Shown: piece by piece, positions 1 to 11,819 of the stretch
Layout: every line of letters begins with the position of its first letter
Position numbering within the stretch: the first letter of the stretch is position 1
NCBI GenBank assembly: GCA_973895155.1
Contig: OZ316893.1
Coordinates: forward strand, 11,470,001 to 11,534,000
Length of the DNA: 64,000 nucleotides
Source: Marsupella aquatica
Taxonomy: Eukaryota; Marchantiophyta
Reading direction: 5' to 3'
The notes under the pieces: generated by a model
Told to the model about the DNA's origin: nothing
Seen by the model: only the letters and a program-made list of their open reading frames with translations
Databases searched by the model: none
Made by a program: the position numbers and the translations under genes

Positions 1-1
1 G

Positions 2-1453
2 GTGGACATATGGGAGGACAGCGACACTCTGAGATTTCTGCAGGATGGGGAGTACCCCACCCATGTTACTGCTGCCCAGAGAGACCGAATTCAGCAAAGG
101 TCCAAGCGCTACTTGTGGAAGGGAGATCATCTTGTGCGTTGCTTGCCAGACAGGGAAGTGGTGGTTCCACCCATTCATGAGAGGGTTGGCCTTATCCGTA
201 AGGTACATTCTGAGCTTGGTCATTTTGGTGTTAAGAGGACTTATAGCCTCTTGGTCCCCCATTATCATTGGAGAGGCATGCATGGCCAGGTTCGAGATGT
301 TATTGCCCGGTGTGAGCAGTGTGATAGGGTAAGGACTTCTTTCACATCTTGGCAACCCACACTTCATCCACTCCCTATTCAGGGCATGTTTTATCGTTGG
401 TCATGTGATTTGGGTGGAGAATTACCCCTCACATCTCGGGGTAATCTCTACATCATGATCATGATAGAGCATTTCTCCAAGTGGATAGAACTTGTGGCAT
501 TGCCGGATAAGACCTCCCGTAGCACCAGCCAGGCATTCTTGCAACAAGTTCTCAGCCGCTTTGGAGCTTGTGCAGAATGTCTCACTGACCAGGGCTCAGA
601 GTTTAGAGGAGAGTTCCAGGAGCTGCTTGATCAAGCTCTCATTGATCATCGCCGGACATCACGAGATCACCCACAGGCAGATGGCTTGGCAGAGCGCATG
701 GTTCAGACATGCAAGAAGGGCCTTCGGAAGATCTGCCTCACCAAAAACAAGGAGGATTGGGACCTGGCCTTACCCTACATTGCCATGGGGTATAGGATGT
801 CCAGACATGCATCACTGTCTAACTTTTCTCCCTACTTCTTGTTGTTTGGTCGTCACCCAGTTCCACCTTCTGCTATTGCTTCTCACATGCTTCAGGTGGT
901 GGACTTGGATTCAGCTGTGACTTGGTCTGATGTGATCTCTGAGAGGGCTGCCCTACTCAGGAGGGTTATGCCCATGGCCATGGAGAATTTGGCCATTGCA
1001 CAGCACAGGGACACACTGCGTTATGCACACACACGAGGGGGCACTTTTCAGCCCAAGGTCAGGAAGTTTGAAGTGGGAGATTTTGTGTACTTGCAGCGGC
1101 AAGCTAACGACACCCTGGACACCTCTACCAGTCGCACTATTCTCAGGGTCAAAGCTATTCGACCGTCTGGAGTGCTAGAGTTACAAGGGGCAGATGGGCG
1201 CACAATTGCTGACAATGCCAAGAATTGCGCCCCTTGTCATCTGCCTAACCTGGATCCCACCATTGTGACTTCTACTTGGATTCCACCTATGGACTACCCT
1301 TGCAAAGTGTGTTTGCGAATTGATGATGCTGACCAGATGCTGCTGTGTGACAATTGCAATGGAGGGTACCATCTTTTCTGCCTTCGGCCTGAACTTACCC
1401 AGGTGCCAGAAGGGTTATGGTTTTGCCCTTCCTGTGCTCCACGTGCTATCTGA
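2..1453 (+). CDS. Ty3/gypsy-type Pol, 3' part: integrase with C-terminal PHD finger (partial)
   Basis: The frame is open from the first bases, so the N-terminal part (protease, reverse transcriptase, RNase H) lies outside the window; 483 codons are visible. Integrase inserts retrotransposon cDNA into the genome. The zinc-binding HHCC module is at H69, H74, C104 and C107. The catalytic triad is D136 (in CDLGG), D196 (in LTDQGSEF) and E231 (in GLAERMVQ), with exact DD35E spacing. Residues about 430-480 form a C4HC3 PHD finger: C434, C437, C449, C452, H457, C460, C475, C478, followed by a stop. Gypsy integrases of the chromovirus type usually end in a chromodomain; here a PHD finger takes that place. 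The frame has no stop or shift, so the copy may be young. The family is certain; the partner domains and the LTR borders cannot be seen. Confidence 0.93.
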   Translation: MDIWEDSDTLRFLQDGEYPTHVTAAQRDRIQQRSKRYLWKGDHLVRCLPDREVVVPPIHERVGLIRKVHSELGHFGVKRTYSLLVPHYHWRGMHGQVRDVIARCEQCDRVRTSFTSWQPTLHPLPIQGMFYRWSCDLGGELPLTSRGNLYIMIMIEHFSKWIELVALPDKTSRSTSQAFLQQVLSRFGACAECLTDQGSEFRGEFQELLDQALIDHRRTSRDHPQADGLAERMVQTCKKGLRKICLTKNKEDWDLALPYIAMGYRMSRHASLSNFSPYFLLFGRHPVPPSAIASHMLQVVDLDSAVTWSDVISERAALLRRVMPMAMENLAIAQHRDTLRYAHTRGGTFQPKVRKFEVGDFVYLQRQANDTLDTSTSRTILRVKAIRPSGVLELQGADGRTIADNAKNCAPCHLPNLDPTIVTSTWIPPMDYPCKVCLRIDDADQMLLCDNCNGGYHLFCLRPELTQVPEGLWFCPSCAPRAI

Positions 1454-2060
1454 CTTTTCTTCAGCCCTCCTTTTGGCTGTGGTCTGGGGGGGGGGGGATA
1501 CAAAGGTTTACACCTCCACTACGTACATACCACCTCAGTTGCTTTTTCTTGGCACCTGTGAATGTGATTGGACTTTTTCTATGCATGTTGGTTGCTAGCA
1601 GCTTGCACATATGCATTGCCGATGACTTGTATGTTTTCGATACACTATGGCTACGATACTATATGTCACGACATCCACATTTTGGGGTTTCCTGTCAGAG
1701 TTTAGCAGCCTGCCCCTTGGCCCTTGGAGCCAGTGCTGGGGAGTACTACACTTTGTCACCTGAAGCGGCTTGTCCTCTGCTATATTCTTCATGCTAACGG
1801 ATAGTGATATTTGATGCATCCATTCATTTATCAAGGTCAAAAGATAACCTCAAGGCTAATCAATGCAAATTAGCCCATGAGGTTAGGGTGCTGCCCACCT
1901 ATGCCTGACCTAAGTATTGGCATAAATCATAGTTGCACAGTTTCCGACATCAGCCACACCCTGGGTGAGTGGTGGGAGCACAGTAGTGAGGTAAGCCAGG
2001 TCTTGGGCTAGAATTCTGTTTGTGGTAGGGGATACCTTTTACACACATGACACCCAAAAG
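1454..2060 (+). other. Non-coding tail of the gypsy element, possible 3' LTR
   Basis: After the Pol stop there is a run of 12 G at 1486-1497, in the place where a polypurine tract would prime plus-strand synthesis. What follows is non-coding and could be the 3' LTR. I found no second LTR copy in the window and no clear TG...CA borders, so the element's end is not defined. Confidence 0.35.
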
Positions 2061-2239
2061 TGGGGTTCATTTGCACCTTGTTACACGTCAAAAAATATTC
2101 AGCGCGAATGACAATATCTCCCTGCCCGTGACCATCCCCATTGGCTGCCCGCGAAAGAATGTGGACGTGAATTTTTCTAAGTGTCAAAGTTGATGAATGA
2201 ACCCCACTTTTGGGTAGGGTTTGTTACAAAAGAGAACTG

Positions 2240-2302
2240 TGCCAAGCAGGATTTGAACCCCTGCCCTGTTGGGCCCAAGTCTGCTCGACTACCACTCAGG
2301 CA
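2240..2302 (-). tRNA. Degenerate tRNA-Pro-like sequence (tRNA fossil or SINE head)
   Basis: On the minus strand there is a B box, GGTTCAAATCC, at 2259-2249. It sits inside a pairable T arm (CAGGG/TCCTG). An anticodon-like loop CTTGGGC (TGG, proline) and an A-box-like CTGAGTGG lie upstream. The total is only about 63 bases, so the D and anticodon arms are shortened, and the acceptor stem pairs imperfectly. A working tRNA is unlikely. Confidence 0.35.
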
Positions 2303-2460
2303 GCGTCTACTGCACAGCTGGTAAGGCTCTTTTAATTGTAATTACATTTGTTCTAGTGTCGGGCAATGGCCGCGGGCTGCGGGGAGCCATATCACAAGTC
2401 GTACGGATTTTGACATTAATATGCATCGATATTGTCAATCGTTGTAAATAAAAAAACTGG

Positions 2461-2820
2461 AGAGAGCCGGCGCTAGGTACAGGAGGCTCATAATGAGTCT
2501 AATCCCATCAAAAAATAGGATTTCATTCGCAGCTTGTTACACTCAGAAAACACACTTCAAAAAAATTGGAGAGAGTGGGCAGCTCACCCAAAAATGGGGT
2601 TCGGGAGGCTCATAATAAGCCCCATCCCACCCCAAAATGGGATTCATTTGCAGCTTGTTACACTAAGAAAACACACTTCAAAAAATTGGAGAGAACAGGC
2701 AGTTATGTATGGGAGGCTCATAATGATCCCCATCCCACCCCAAAATGGGGTTCATTTGCAGCTTGCTACACTCAAGAATAATTCAGAGCTTGTTACAATT
2801 GGAAAAAATCAGAGAGAGCC
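2461..2820. repeat. Tandem repeat, three units of about 110-120 bp
   Basis: Units begin at about 2461, 2571 and 2691. Each carries GGGAGGCTCATAATGA-like and CAGCTTGTTACACT-like blocks and ends in AAAAAATTGGAGAGA. A diverged relative (CAAAAGTGGGGTTCATTTGC) lies at 2048-2080, so this is a local array of a dispersed repeat. Short open frames inside it share no protein similarity that I can recognise. Confidence 0.8.
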
Positions 2821-3094
2821 AGATGAGGATAGAGGGCAGTGGCCCTGCCAGTAATCACACATCAAAATGTGTTAATGTATGACCTGCACTCATTTATGTA
2901 GTACACCATATATGTCATATTTTGATTTGATGTGCACTTACCAAGACCAGGGCAGCAGGTTTGGGCTACTAACATTTGGGCAACCACCATTTGGAAGGCT
3001 CACTATGAGCCTCCAGGTTGCCTTTCCTCCTGACTCCCTTCTGGGTACAAACTACACCTTGGTACCACATGGTGAGATAAACTATGATGAATAA

Positions 3095-3580
3095 CGTGAT
3101 TCCAGGACTGACTTGCTCTGCCTCCAATTATGGTCGGTACTTGCAGAAAGTCCACAAAGGAAATAGGGACCGTGTGAGGTGCTGTCGTTACCATAGTCTA
3201 ATACCAGTCTTTCACCTCCTAGAGTACAGTACCACAATCCTGTAATTCCGGAAATGTGTGGACGTGATAAAGTATCACACCCAAGTTAGTACCCAAACGT
3301 GATAGACGACGGAAGGATTTGTTTCAAGGGACTCGGACAATTAGATTTAGATGGGTGATGCAATGTCAGTCCTGAGTTGCCGTGTCTCCAATTTATGGGG
3401 CCGTGTGAGGTGGTCTCGTTAAGTGTGACACCAGTTCTTCATGTCATGGAGTACAGTACCACAATACTGTCTTGAGAAGGATGTGTGGAAGTGATGAAGT
3501 GTTGCACCCAAATGTGACAGACCGTAGAACAGCAATCAAAGATTTTGTTTCAAAAGACTTCTATCACACCAAACAGTCCC
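3095..3580. repeat. Diverged tandem duplication, period about 260 bp
   Basis: Blocks such as CCGTGTGAGGTG, GAGTACAGTACCACAAT and TTTGTTTCAA recur in the same order at about 3100-3330 and 3362-3560. The rest of 2820-6000 shows no gene I can support. Another diverged pair, built on GACCACAAAACCACTCCA, lies at about 4545-4640 and 4743-4830. Confidence 0.65.
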
Positions 3581-6000
3581 AGAAATGACACCGAGAATGG
3601 AGATCTCGTACCAAAGACTCTCATCCAAAACTGGGCATCCGGCCAGTAACTTTGGTGAGATCATACTGTTGCCGCAGGTCATGAGCAATTCCATCTCTAA
3701 GAGCTCAGAAATTCTTAGGGGAAGGAAATTCGAATTACATTGCAGGAGCTAGGGAAGTGCTCAACTGAGAGTCTTCTACAGTTCTACCTGTCTGGGTTTG
3801 TTGGTGAGGACAAATTCTGAGTGTAATGCAAAAGCGGAGACATACTGTCGGGCTACAGTTGAGGAATCTGAGGCTATTGATGTGTACATCGGCCACCATT
3901 CACCTGGTAAAGAAATTGAAGACGCTTGGAATGTTCTACAGTACAGTGTGCCCAAGCCGTGAGATGTCCTGGAGAATTTTATTAATCTCATATTCCTAGC
4001 ATTAAAGAGACGACGGTACAGCACGAGTGAAGCGGAAAGTTAAAGATTCACAAGTTGGTGATGAAATGAGCTGCCAAATGGACAAAAAACGTGGAAGACT
4101 GGAACCGACATGTACCGTAAGGACATGACGTTTGCCATAAATTCACCAGTACTCCCTCTTTAAACTAAGTTTCTCTTATGGCCCATTCTTTCAGGGAGCT
4201 CTTCGGAGACGAGGCTTGGGTGAAGGACATGAATCGGCTCCATAAAATAGAACATGCAAAATGCACTGTACTCGAAAACATACCGCAACTGATTGCGGCC
4301 AGAATGTAAAGATTTCAGGAGACAAGGTCCCCATGATTACCGGGCATCATACATCGTGTGCTCTGGAAGATTGGTACATGATGCTGGTTGTTGCTGTACC
4401 AAGTACTCTTAGGAGGAGGCTTCCCTATTTCTCCAAATATAAAATCTTGACCTCGACTGCAGAGTACAGAAGGTCACGTGGCGTACAGCTCAATGTGAAC
4501 ATCTTCGGGACGGTACTAGCTACAGCTACCACGCAGTAATTTACACGACCACAAAACCACTCCAGCCCCCAGCATATTCGTCTAAAAATTGTTCAAACCC
4601 GTGAACATACGGACGGTAGAACAACCAGTCCGAGAAGATGTGAGAAATGGCCCTGGTCACTGCAAGAGTGGAACGAGACAGAACAATCGCATGGTCATGG
4701 CAAGATTTCGACTATTCTCCAGAACCAGGAACAGTGAACTTACATGACCACAAAACCACTCCAACCCCTATTATATGCGTCTAGATAACAAAATCAACTG
4801 TCCGCACCCATGAACAGATGGACGATTGACCAAATCGGAACCAAATAGGAACCAAGGGGAATAGAATGCCAGGGCCACGTGCCCCGGAAATGATCGACAC
4901 TTGCATTTTTGCTTGGACTCTTTGCCGGTACAGTACGCCAGACGAGAGGAACAACCACTTCGTTCAAATCTCCCATATTCACTTTCCCCTTCAATCGGTG
5001 GTTTCTAAAATAAGCCCAAAAACATCACAGTGCACGAAGATACCCGGATACGTACTAAAACTTCTCTAAGACAATGAAAGGGCCGAGTTGCTTCCAACGA
5101 TCTCTAGAACAACGAAGAGATATGACAAGAGGGTCGTAAGGTGCAGAAAAAACAAACAGGAAAACCTATCGTGCGTATTTATCCTCGAATTAATTGCAAT
5201 GCAAACAGGACCGAGATTGGTAGATTTGAAACGAGATCGTTTGTAACCATGACAAAAGAAAGTCATTAAAGAAAGTGAGTCAACCGTCTGCCGAGAACGA
5301 AAGGATAACGTTTTGGAAAACCTCAGTTTCCAAGGGGTCACATGAAAGAACAGGTCAAGATCTTTAGCTACAGCAGCTGGAGTATATGAACAGGATAGGG
5401 ACGGACAGACGACAATTTTAATATGGTAAACCAATACTTGAACGCCTGCTGTAAGCGAAAGCGATGAGCAGACTGCAGACACGACTTGACCTCTAGAAAA
5501 CGGTGGCCCAAATTTCGTCCAGCCTTGATGAAAGTCCACGTTTCCTTAGCTTTCAAGAAGTATGACCGGGTACGGCAGAAGGAACTCTCTAAAGTCTTTT
5601 TGAGAGCCTAGCCGCATAATCAGTTGAACTAATGAATTGGGGTTTAAGCCCAGCACCACCATACCAGTGTGGCTACCACTACAAGAACGCAAACATTCTG
5701 TACAGAGGAAGACTGAAACATCGAGAAGTCCAACTTTGCGAAAACTAGGGAAGCCAACGAAGGCATGGTTGAAATATATCACGGGGACTCAATGAAAAGT
5801 ACTCAATCATCTACAAAGGGAAATATATTGGTGGCCAGGGACAAAATATCCCAACATAACTCTCCAGGCAAAATTGATTGATTGATCTTGAAATGCAGAT
5901 GAAACTCAATGAACCTCACACCCTGTTAGAAGGTCCATTCCAATCACTCATTGACATATTCTCGTTGCCACCATAGGTTCCGGAAATATACTTCACAAGG

Positions 6001-9000
6001 TCACTGTTTGTTTGAAGTAGCCTGCTTAAATAACTCAGCTGCTTTGGTTTGAGCTGATTTCAAAATTGGTTTAGATGCCTCCACAACCTTTGCTGCCAAG
6101 GGTTTGGACGCATCCCAAGCCTTGACAGCGTACGGCTTTGCTGCCTCTGCGAATTCCGAGGCCTTTTGCCCCGCCTGAGTACAATACACAAACCTCGAAT
6201 CAGTAGAGCAAAAATAATGGGCATATAATGCTCATCGGAAACATCATTAGGTTTTCTTTTGTATAATAACAAGCCCTGAACTGCTTCAAAGACCAGCAAA
6301 ATCATTACTTTACTGAAATCATCTACGAAGCTTATTTAGAAACTGATCTATAAAAAACTTGGCGGATAGAATATGAAGATCCACGCCACCTACCTGGACG
6401 GCCACAGGCTTAGCTTTCGCCCATGAATCCTCGACAAATGGGGTTGCCTTTGACACATATCCATCAGCAGTCTGCACATTACCATCAAGTTCACATGTTA
6501 GGTTTGATCTCCGGCAGGAATTCACAAAATCTTACAGTGCATATGCAAACGAAAATTTATTAGATTCGCACCTTCTCTATGCCTACACAATAAAGGAACT
6601 CGGGACAAATTACAAACATCAAACCGTACCCTTTGGACCTCCTCCCACTTGCTGTCTGGTGTGGTTATAAAAACATAGCCACCACCAACAGTTGCTACAA
6701 GTAGGAGGAATTGGGTCAGGAAAAGTGGAAGAAACCCATGTGTCTTCTGTTTCTCGGCTGCCACAACCTGGTTTACCTCCACATGTCAGCAGATCTACGG
6801 GACCATCAAACTTTGAGATTGGAGTCAATCAGGTGACTCTTCCCATTTTCTACAAGCAAGCCTATCTTCTGGGACCGTATTGGGCCGCTGTAGCTAAACG
6901 AGAATTCTTAAATGACAATTCCTCAGCTATGTAAGACATTCTGCTGAGAACAGAAATCATGTAGTTGGACAACTTCAAAGACACGGAAAAACTACTCGCT
7001 CCTGTTCAAAACAAATGCCAGAAAAGATGATGTCTGAAGTACCGGTGCAACGACTTCTTTCGGGGTGCTTTGAACTGAAGTCAGCTTGGTTACTGGTGGT
7101 GCGGGTGTTGGTTCTGGTGTTTTAGCAACTGGAGGAGGCGCCTGCACATTTGACCTGTATATTATGAAACTGTAGCATTGGCCTGGATAAACAGGCCAGC
7201 TGAAGCTGTGAAAGAGCCAAAACTACAGAGGAACTCACAACTTTAAATTTCCATGAAGAGAACTTAGAAATTCCGAACAGGATAGCGATTAACAGAGTCA
7301 TCTTTCTTGATGTTAAAAACCTAACGCGTAGTCCAATTATTACGTCACAAACTTCTGGAATTTCATTTTAGAGAATACTGCATTTGGGTAGATGGGATAG
7401 AGCCTCATTAAGACAACAATTCAAACTGTTCTTCATGTTCAGCTTGGCAAAAGTTGGCCCTTTTCAGAAAATAGTATACAAGTTAACTCACAGGAGGTGC
7501 CGGAGGTGTATATACTGGCGCAGGAGAGAAAAATGGAGATGAATAGGTGGACGCTCCTGCATCACTCTTCTGTTCGTCTGCTTGAACTGTAGGGGCTTTC
7601 TTCTCCCTGGCTGCTCTCCTCTCCTGCAAAACCCACAAAAACCAGAGAAATTACGTACCCTTCCAATCTAAATTCCTCATTACAGGCTGCAGTCAAGTCC
7701 ACTGAGGTGAGAAAAACCCCCATTGAGGTAGTCGACACTATTTGTAAGGGTTCAGTATCCCTCACTTTTTATCGAGCCTCAGCGCTCATGAAATTCAGAA
7801 AAGATCGACCTTCGTACTATAACGTGAATGTAGTGAGGATTGATGACTACGCCCGCAAACCACAGTGATGCAAATTGGGATACAATTACCTAGAAGGTGT
7901 ATAGCGAGCATTGAATGGCAGTTAAGTAGCGGAAGACTGACAAAGCAGGCTACCGAGTCTACGCTCAAAGGAACTTCAGGAACAGTTCAGAAGCTTGGGG
8001 TTAAATTGTAATATCACTTAGAGTTGACTAGCGTTCACAGCAATGATGTCATTAGAACCCATTCAGTAACTCTTTCATGTTGATAAGCGAACCATGCTGA
8101 TGCTACCTTCATTTTCTCTAGCAGATCTTTATAAGGTTCATCGGTCGATGAAGTAGTTTCCGTATACTCCACTGGTACCACGAACTTGTCCCACTCGGAA
8201 GCTTGAACGGCGGGCTGAACGCTCCCTGTGAAAAAAAAAACAGAATAGCAACAACTTTGTGGTTTCAATAGACAGGACTCTGAGTGCGACTGGTATAATG
8301 GGAGTGAATTAGAGTGAGGTAACACCATATTCACTGTTCCCTTATGGTCGAATTCGCAGACGTCAATGATTTCACATCCAATGGCAAATATACTTAAGAA
8401 ATTACTTGAATCCACAGAAAAATCCTTTCCCGAAAGGGGCAACTATGGCCTGAGGAATAATTCTCAAAGAGATGCTTAACGTCGACACCAGAAGCGACCC
8501 CCACAGCAATTTGTGACTTCACGAATGAGTCCACCCGAACACTGGGCATTTCCAGACCAAATCCTGCTGGAAGACACAAATGATTGAACTCTAGAGAACG
8601 ACACAAAGAAATAATTCCCAGAGTCGTCTTCCTCTGCCTCTGACCAATTTATCTCTCATGATCTCACAATCCAGAGATCTTCAATAGGAACCAGCAGAAG
8701 AAGAGATGGCGCAGTGAGCCATTTTGAATCTCGACAAAATACTCACTAAGCCATTTCAAAGCACTTGAGCATTTCAACTCACGATTCAGTGGCTGGAAAT
8801 TCCAGTTCAAAATTTGTGGGGCTTTGAGCTGTATTCCGTGCGAAATGGAGACAGACCAACGAATGGGTGGAATCTAAAGACCACGTCAGAAAGAGCTGAA
8901 GCGTCCAAAGAAGAGAGCTCACCAACAAAAGCAGCAGCCAGCACGGGGACCACGACTGCAGCAGAGAGCATTCTGATGAGGGGGGCATCACTCTTATAAC

Positions 9001-9163
9001 TGGATTCCACGCATGATCGGCCACCATCCTCACCATTCGCATTGCATCGAATGAGACCCAGCTGAGAGGCGGATTTTCTGCTGATGAGCTTGGCAGCACG
9101 GCTGGGTACGAGGGTTCTTCTGCCAGTGATAGCAACAGGGTTGCTCGCCATCATCGTCGCCAT
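6001..9163 (-). CDS. Proline-rich membrane-anchored protein, probably plastid-targeted (7 exons)
   Basis: Exons on the minus strand: 9163-8923, 8225-8107, 7623-7492, 7141-7043, 6767-6630, 6471-6394, 6174-6001. All junctions are GT-AG and the phases join to 326 codons. The N-terminus (MATMMASNP...) is rich in Ser, Arg and Ala with few acidic residues, like a chloroplast transit peptide. A hydrophobic stretch follows at about residues 65-82. Exons 3 and 4 are rich in Pro and Ala, with runs such as PAPVYTPPAPP. A second membrane segment (FLPLFLTQFLLLVATVGGGYVF) is in exon 5. The tail is an Ala/Lys-rich amphipathic stretch with repeated A(S)KP motifs. The layout recalls proline-rich thylakoid proteins such as MPH1, but I cannot assign it. 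The exon 5 acceptor could also be 9 bp upstream (6776). Plastid location is inferred. Confidence 0.7.
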
Positions 9164-10694
9164 CTCGGCTGGTCTTGCGCTCGCGCTGATAATCCCCTTC
9201 AAATTGGGAACGAGCTGAGAGAGAGGGAAAGGAGAGCGTGATCGATTACTTTCTATCCACTCGTACATGCATCCAAATGACTACGTACACCATCAACGTT
9301 GTGACTTGTGACCCACCATGGTTGTCACTGTGGCGAGGATCATGGGCTCGACGCGAGGGAGTGAGAGGTAAATGGGGTCACAGTGACAATCATAGTGGGT
9401 CGCACCCTCACCCCCGATTCGGACCCGACTTTCATCCTCACTCCCTTTCATGAGCCCGCCCTCACCCCCAATTCGAACCCGAGTGTCCGCCCTGCAGGGT
9501 CTGAAATCAGCGGCGAGTTGCCCCCCGGCTTCGAATGCAGATCGCAAACCTTGAAGTGCATCCAGAGCCGTCCCGGCCTTACTCGTGCTTCGAAACAGGA
9601 AGGAGCTGGAGTTTGCACGAAGGTGACATAGGATGCTCCGCACAATTCACACTTGACGAACCCCGAAAGAAGGCAAGTTTAATAGTGATTTGCAATTGTT
9701 GCTTTGAATGAGTTTAGGGTTTATCGTAATCGTGGAGACCTTTTTTAACCTCAGGCGTCATGAGCCTTTTGATTTTCATTCGAGGTGAATTGGATGAACT
9801 GGATGATTGTATAGAATGTTGAACGTATAATATCTGCGGACAAGAGTAGAATGTGAGCGCTTTAAGTAATGTAATTCTGTTAGGTTTAGTGGCCTGGAAA
9901 TTCAACGAGAAGGTAGCTCACATCATTCACGAATCGATCTCGAGGCCAGGCATTGAACTAATCCGGCCAGGCAGATGCAATGTACATTTCCGAAGTTAAT
10001 CTCGTCTTGAAAAGGTTCAGGTGTCGTGCACAAAATGCTCAGCACAGTACAGAATGATTTCCTTTTGTACGGCCAGTTTTGCATCATGTTGAAGTCGATC
10101 ACCTATTGTCGAAATTGTTTGAGTTCAGTTCTCTATGTATAATTCAGTGTATAGTTCAGGTAAAATTTTCCACCATCGAGGTACAAGTTTTATTTACTGT
10201 TCAGATTTATCAGCAATGCGTGCGTTATTCAGGTCGTGGTCGCCTTGTTTACATTTGGTGTTGGTATGAAATTGTTAAACTGTTCAGTTTAAACATCAAG
10301 CATTGGTCTTCATAGACGTGCAGGCCTGTAGGAGGCTCTAACTTGATTTGAGTTCAGATTGCGTTGAATTGAATGGGTTTAGATATCTACTGGACTTGTT
10401 TCTTTGAAAGAATGAATGGTCTATGAAGCCCACAAGACTCCAGTTCAGAGCAAGGCATAGGATACTGCTAGATGAATTGATTTCACGCCGGGGCATGTGA
10501 CCATTAATAAGATTGAGGTATGTGAGAGGTAAACAGTTATCGTTGTTACATACAGCAATCGATTAGCGAGATTGCCTGATTGGAACCTATTCACAACAGT
10601 GAGTCTTGACTTGACAGAGGCCGATTCTTGCAGCAGTGGTGGAGCTCAGGATTTGAAAGTTGCGGAAGTAGACGAGGAAATTGGAAGCGATTGA
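9164..10694. other. Intergenic region between divergent genes
   Basis: This 1.5 kb separates two divergent genes and must hold both promoters. A GC-richer part at 9400-9560 repeats CTCACCCCC(A/G)ATTCG motifs (9407, 9462). I see no gene or mobile element in the remainder. Confidence 0.5.
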
Positions 10695-11819
10695 ATGGCG
10701 TCACCGAGGATTAGGTTCGGCCAGGCACTGGCCAATGCGTTTAACCGGAGCATTGACAAGTGCACAGGCGCCAGCTCCATTGGTGGGCGATTGGCTCATG
10801 CAGAATGCAGAGAATATAGCATTGCTGGGGCTGGAGGAACGATTGCGCTCATCAAGCAGCTCAGAGAACGAACTGGTGCTCCAATGAAAGATGTAAAGGC
10901 CATCTTACAGCAATGTGAGTGGGATCCTGAAGCGGCATTCACGGAGTTGAGGAAAAAGGGTTTAGCAGCAGCGAGCAAAAAGGCTGGTCGAGTCGCTGCA
11001 GATGGGCTCCTCGGCGTTGCACAGGAGGGCAGAACTGCTGCAGTTGTGGAAATCAACAGCGAAACAGATTTTGTTGCCAGGAATGACCTATTCCAGCATC
11101 TGGTTTCTCAAGTCGCAAAGGCGGCTCTGGGTGTACACCCACTGCCGACCTCACCATGGGAGGCAGATATTATCAGCTTGGATGCCCTTAGGGAAGTGAA
11201 AGTCGTGCTGACTCATCCCAAACTCCAGGGAGAGTCAACAGTTGAAGAAGCAGTGGCTGAGGTAGGGTCTATCATGGGAGAGAATGTGAGGCTCCGCAGA
11301 GGGTTTCAGATGACCTCCTCGTCATCAGGGATTTTGTGTTCTTACCTTCACTCCACTTCTCATCCAGGTCTCGCCAGAATTGTTGGATTGCTGACCCTGG
11401 AACCTGAGGAGAAATCTAAATGCACCCCTGTTGCTGAGCTTCAGGCTCTGGGTTCTTCCCTGACAATGCACGTCGTGGCCCAAAGACCTCTCTTCCTTTC
11501 CAAAGAGACCATTTCCACTGAGGCCTTGCAACGTGAGCGTGACATTCTCAAATCTCAGGCACTTGCATCAGGCAAACCTGAGAAGTTTGTGGAGAAAATG
11601 GTGGATGGACGGATCCGGAAATATATGGAAGACGTGGCTCTCCTGGAGCAGAAGTATATTTTAGAGGACACGAAAACTGTCCTGGCAGTATTGAATGACT
11701 TTTCCAAGCAACACGGAGGAAAATATACCATCGGTCGGTTTTTGAGGATGGAGGTCGGGGAAGGCATTGAAAGAATAGAGAAAGACTTCGCCTCCGAGGT
11801 ATTATCTCAGGCTGCTTAG
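10695..11819 (+). CDS. Organellar (probably mitochondrial) elongation factor Ts
   Basis: EF-Ts recycles EF-Tu by exchanging GDP for GTP during organelle translation. The single open frame encodes 374 aa with no intron. Residues 1-45 are rich in Arg, Ala and Ser and lack acidic clusters, as in a mitochondrial presequence. The UBA-like domain follows at about 48-92 (RERTGAPMKDVKAIL...). The core motif INSETDFVARN is at about 120-130, and the dimerisation domain follows, with LTMHVVAQRPLFL at about 254-267. A C-terminal FLRMEVGEGIE segment closes the protein. The plastid form in plants is a much larger S1-domain fusion (PSRP-7/EF-Ts), so this short form suits mitochondria. The chosen ATG is the first in frame and gives the presequence. 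Confidence 0.93.
   Translation: MASPRIRFGQALANAFNRSIDKCTGASSIGGRLAHAECREYSIAGAGGTIALIKQLRERTGAPMKDVKAILQQCEWDPEAAFTELRKKGLAAASKKAGRVAADGLLGVAQEGRTAAVVEINSETDFVARNDLFQHLVSQVAKAALGVHPLPTSPWEADIISLDALREVKVVLTHPKLQGESTVEEAVAEVGSIMGENVRLRRGFQMTSSSSGILCSYLHSTSHPGLARIVGLLTLEPEEKSKCTPVAELQALGSSLTMHVVAQRPLFLSKETISTEALQRERDILKSQALASGKPEKFVEKMVDGRIRKYMEDVALLEQKYILEDTKTVLAVLNDFSKQHGGKYTIGRFLRMEVGEGIERIEKDFASEVLSQAA

Noticed and set aside
5066-5539. 157-codon minus-strand frame
   Set aside because: No family resemblance, no splice or neighbour support, and it lies in repeat-like intergenic DNA.
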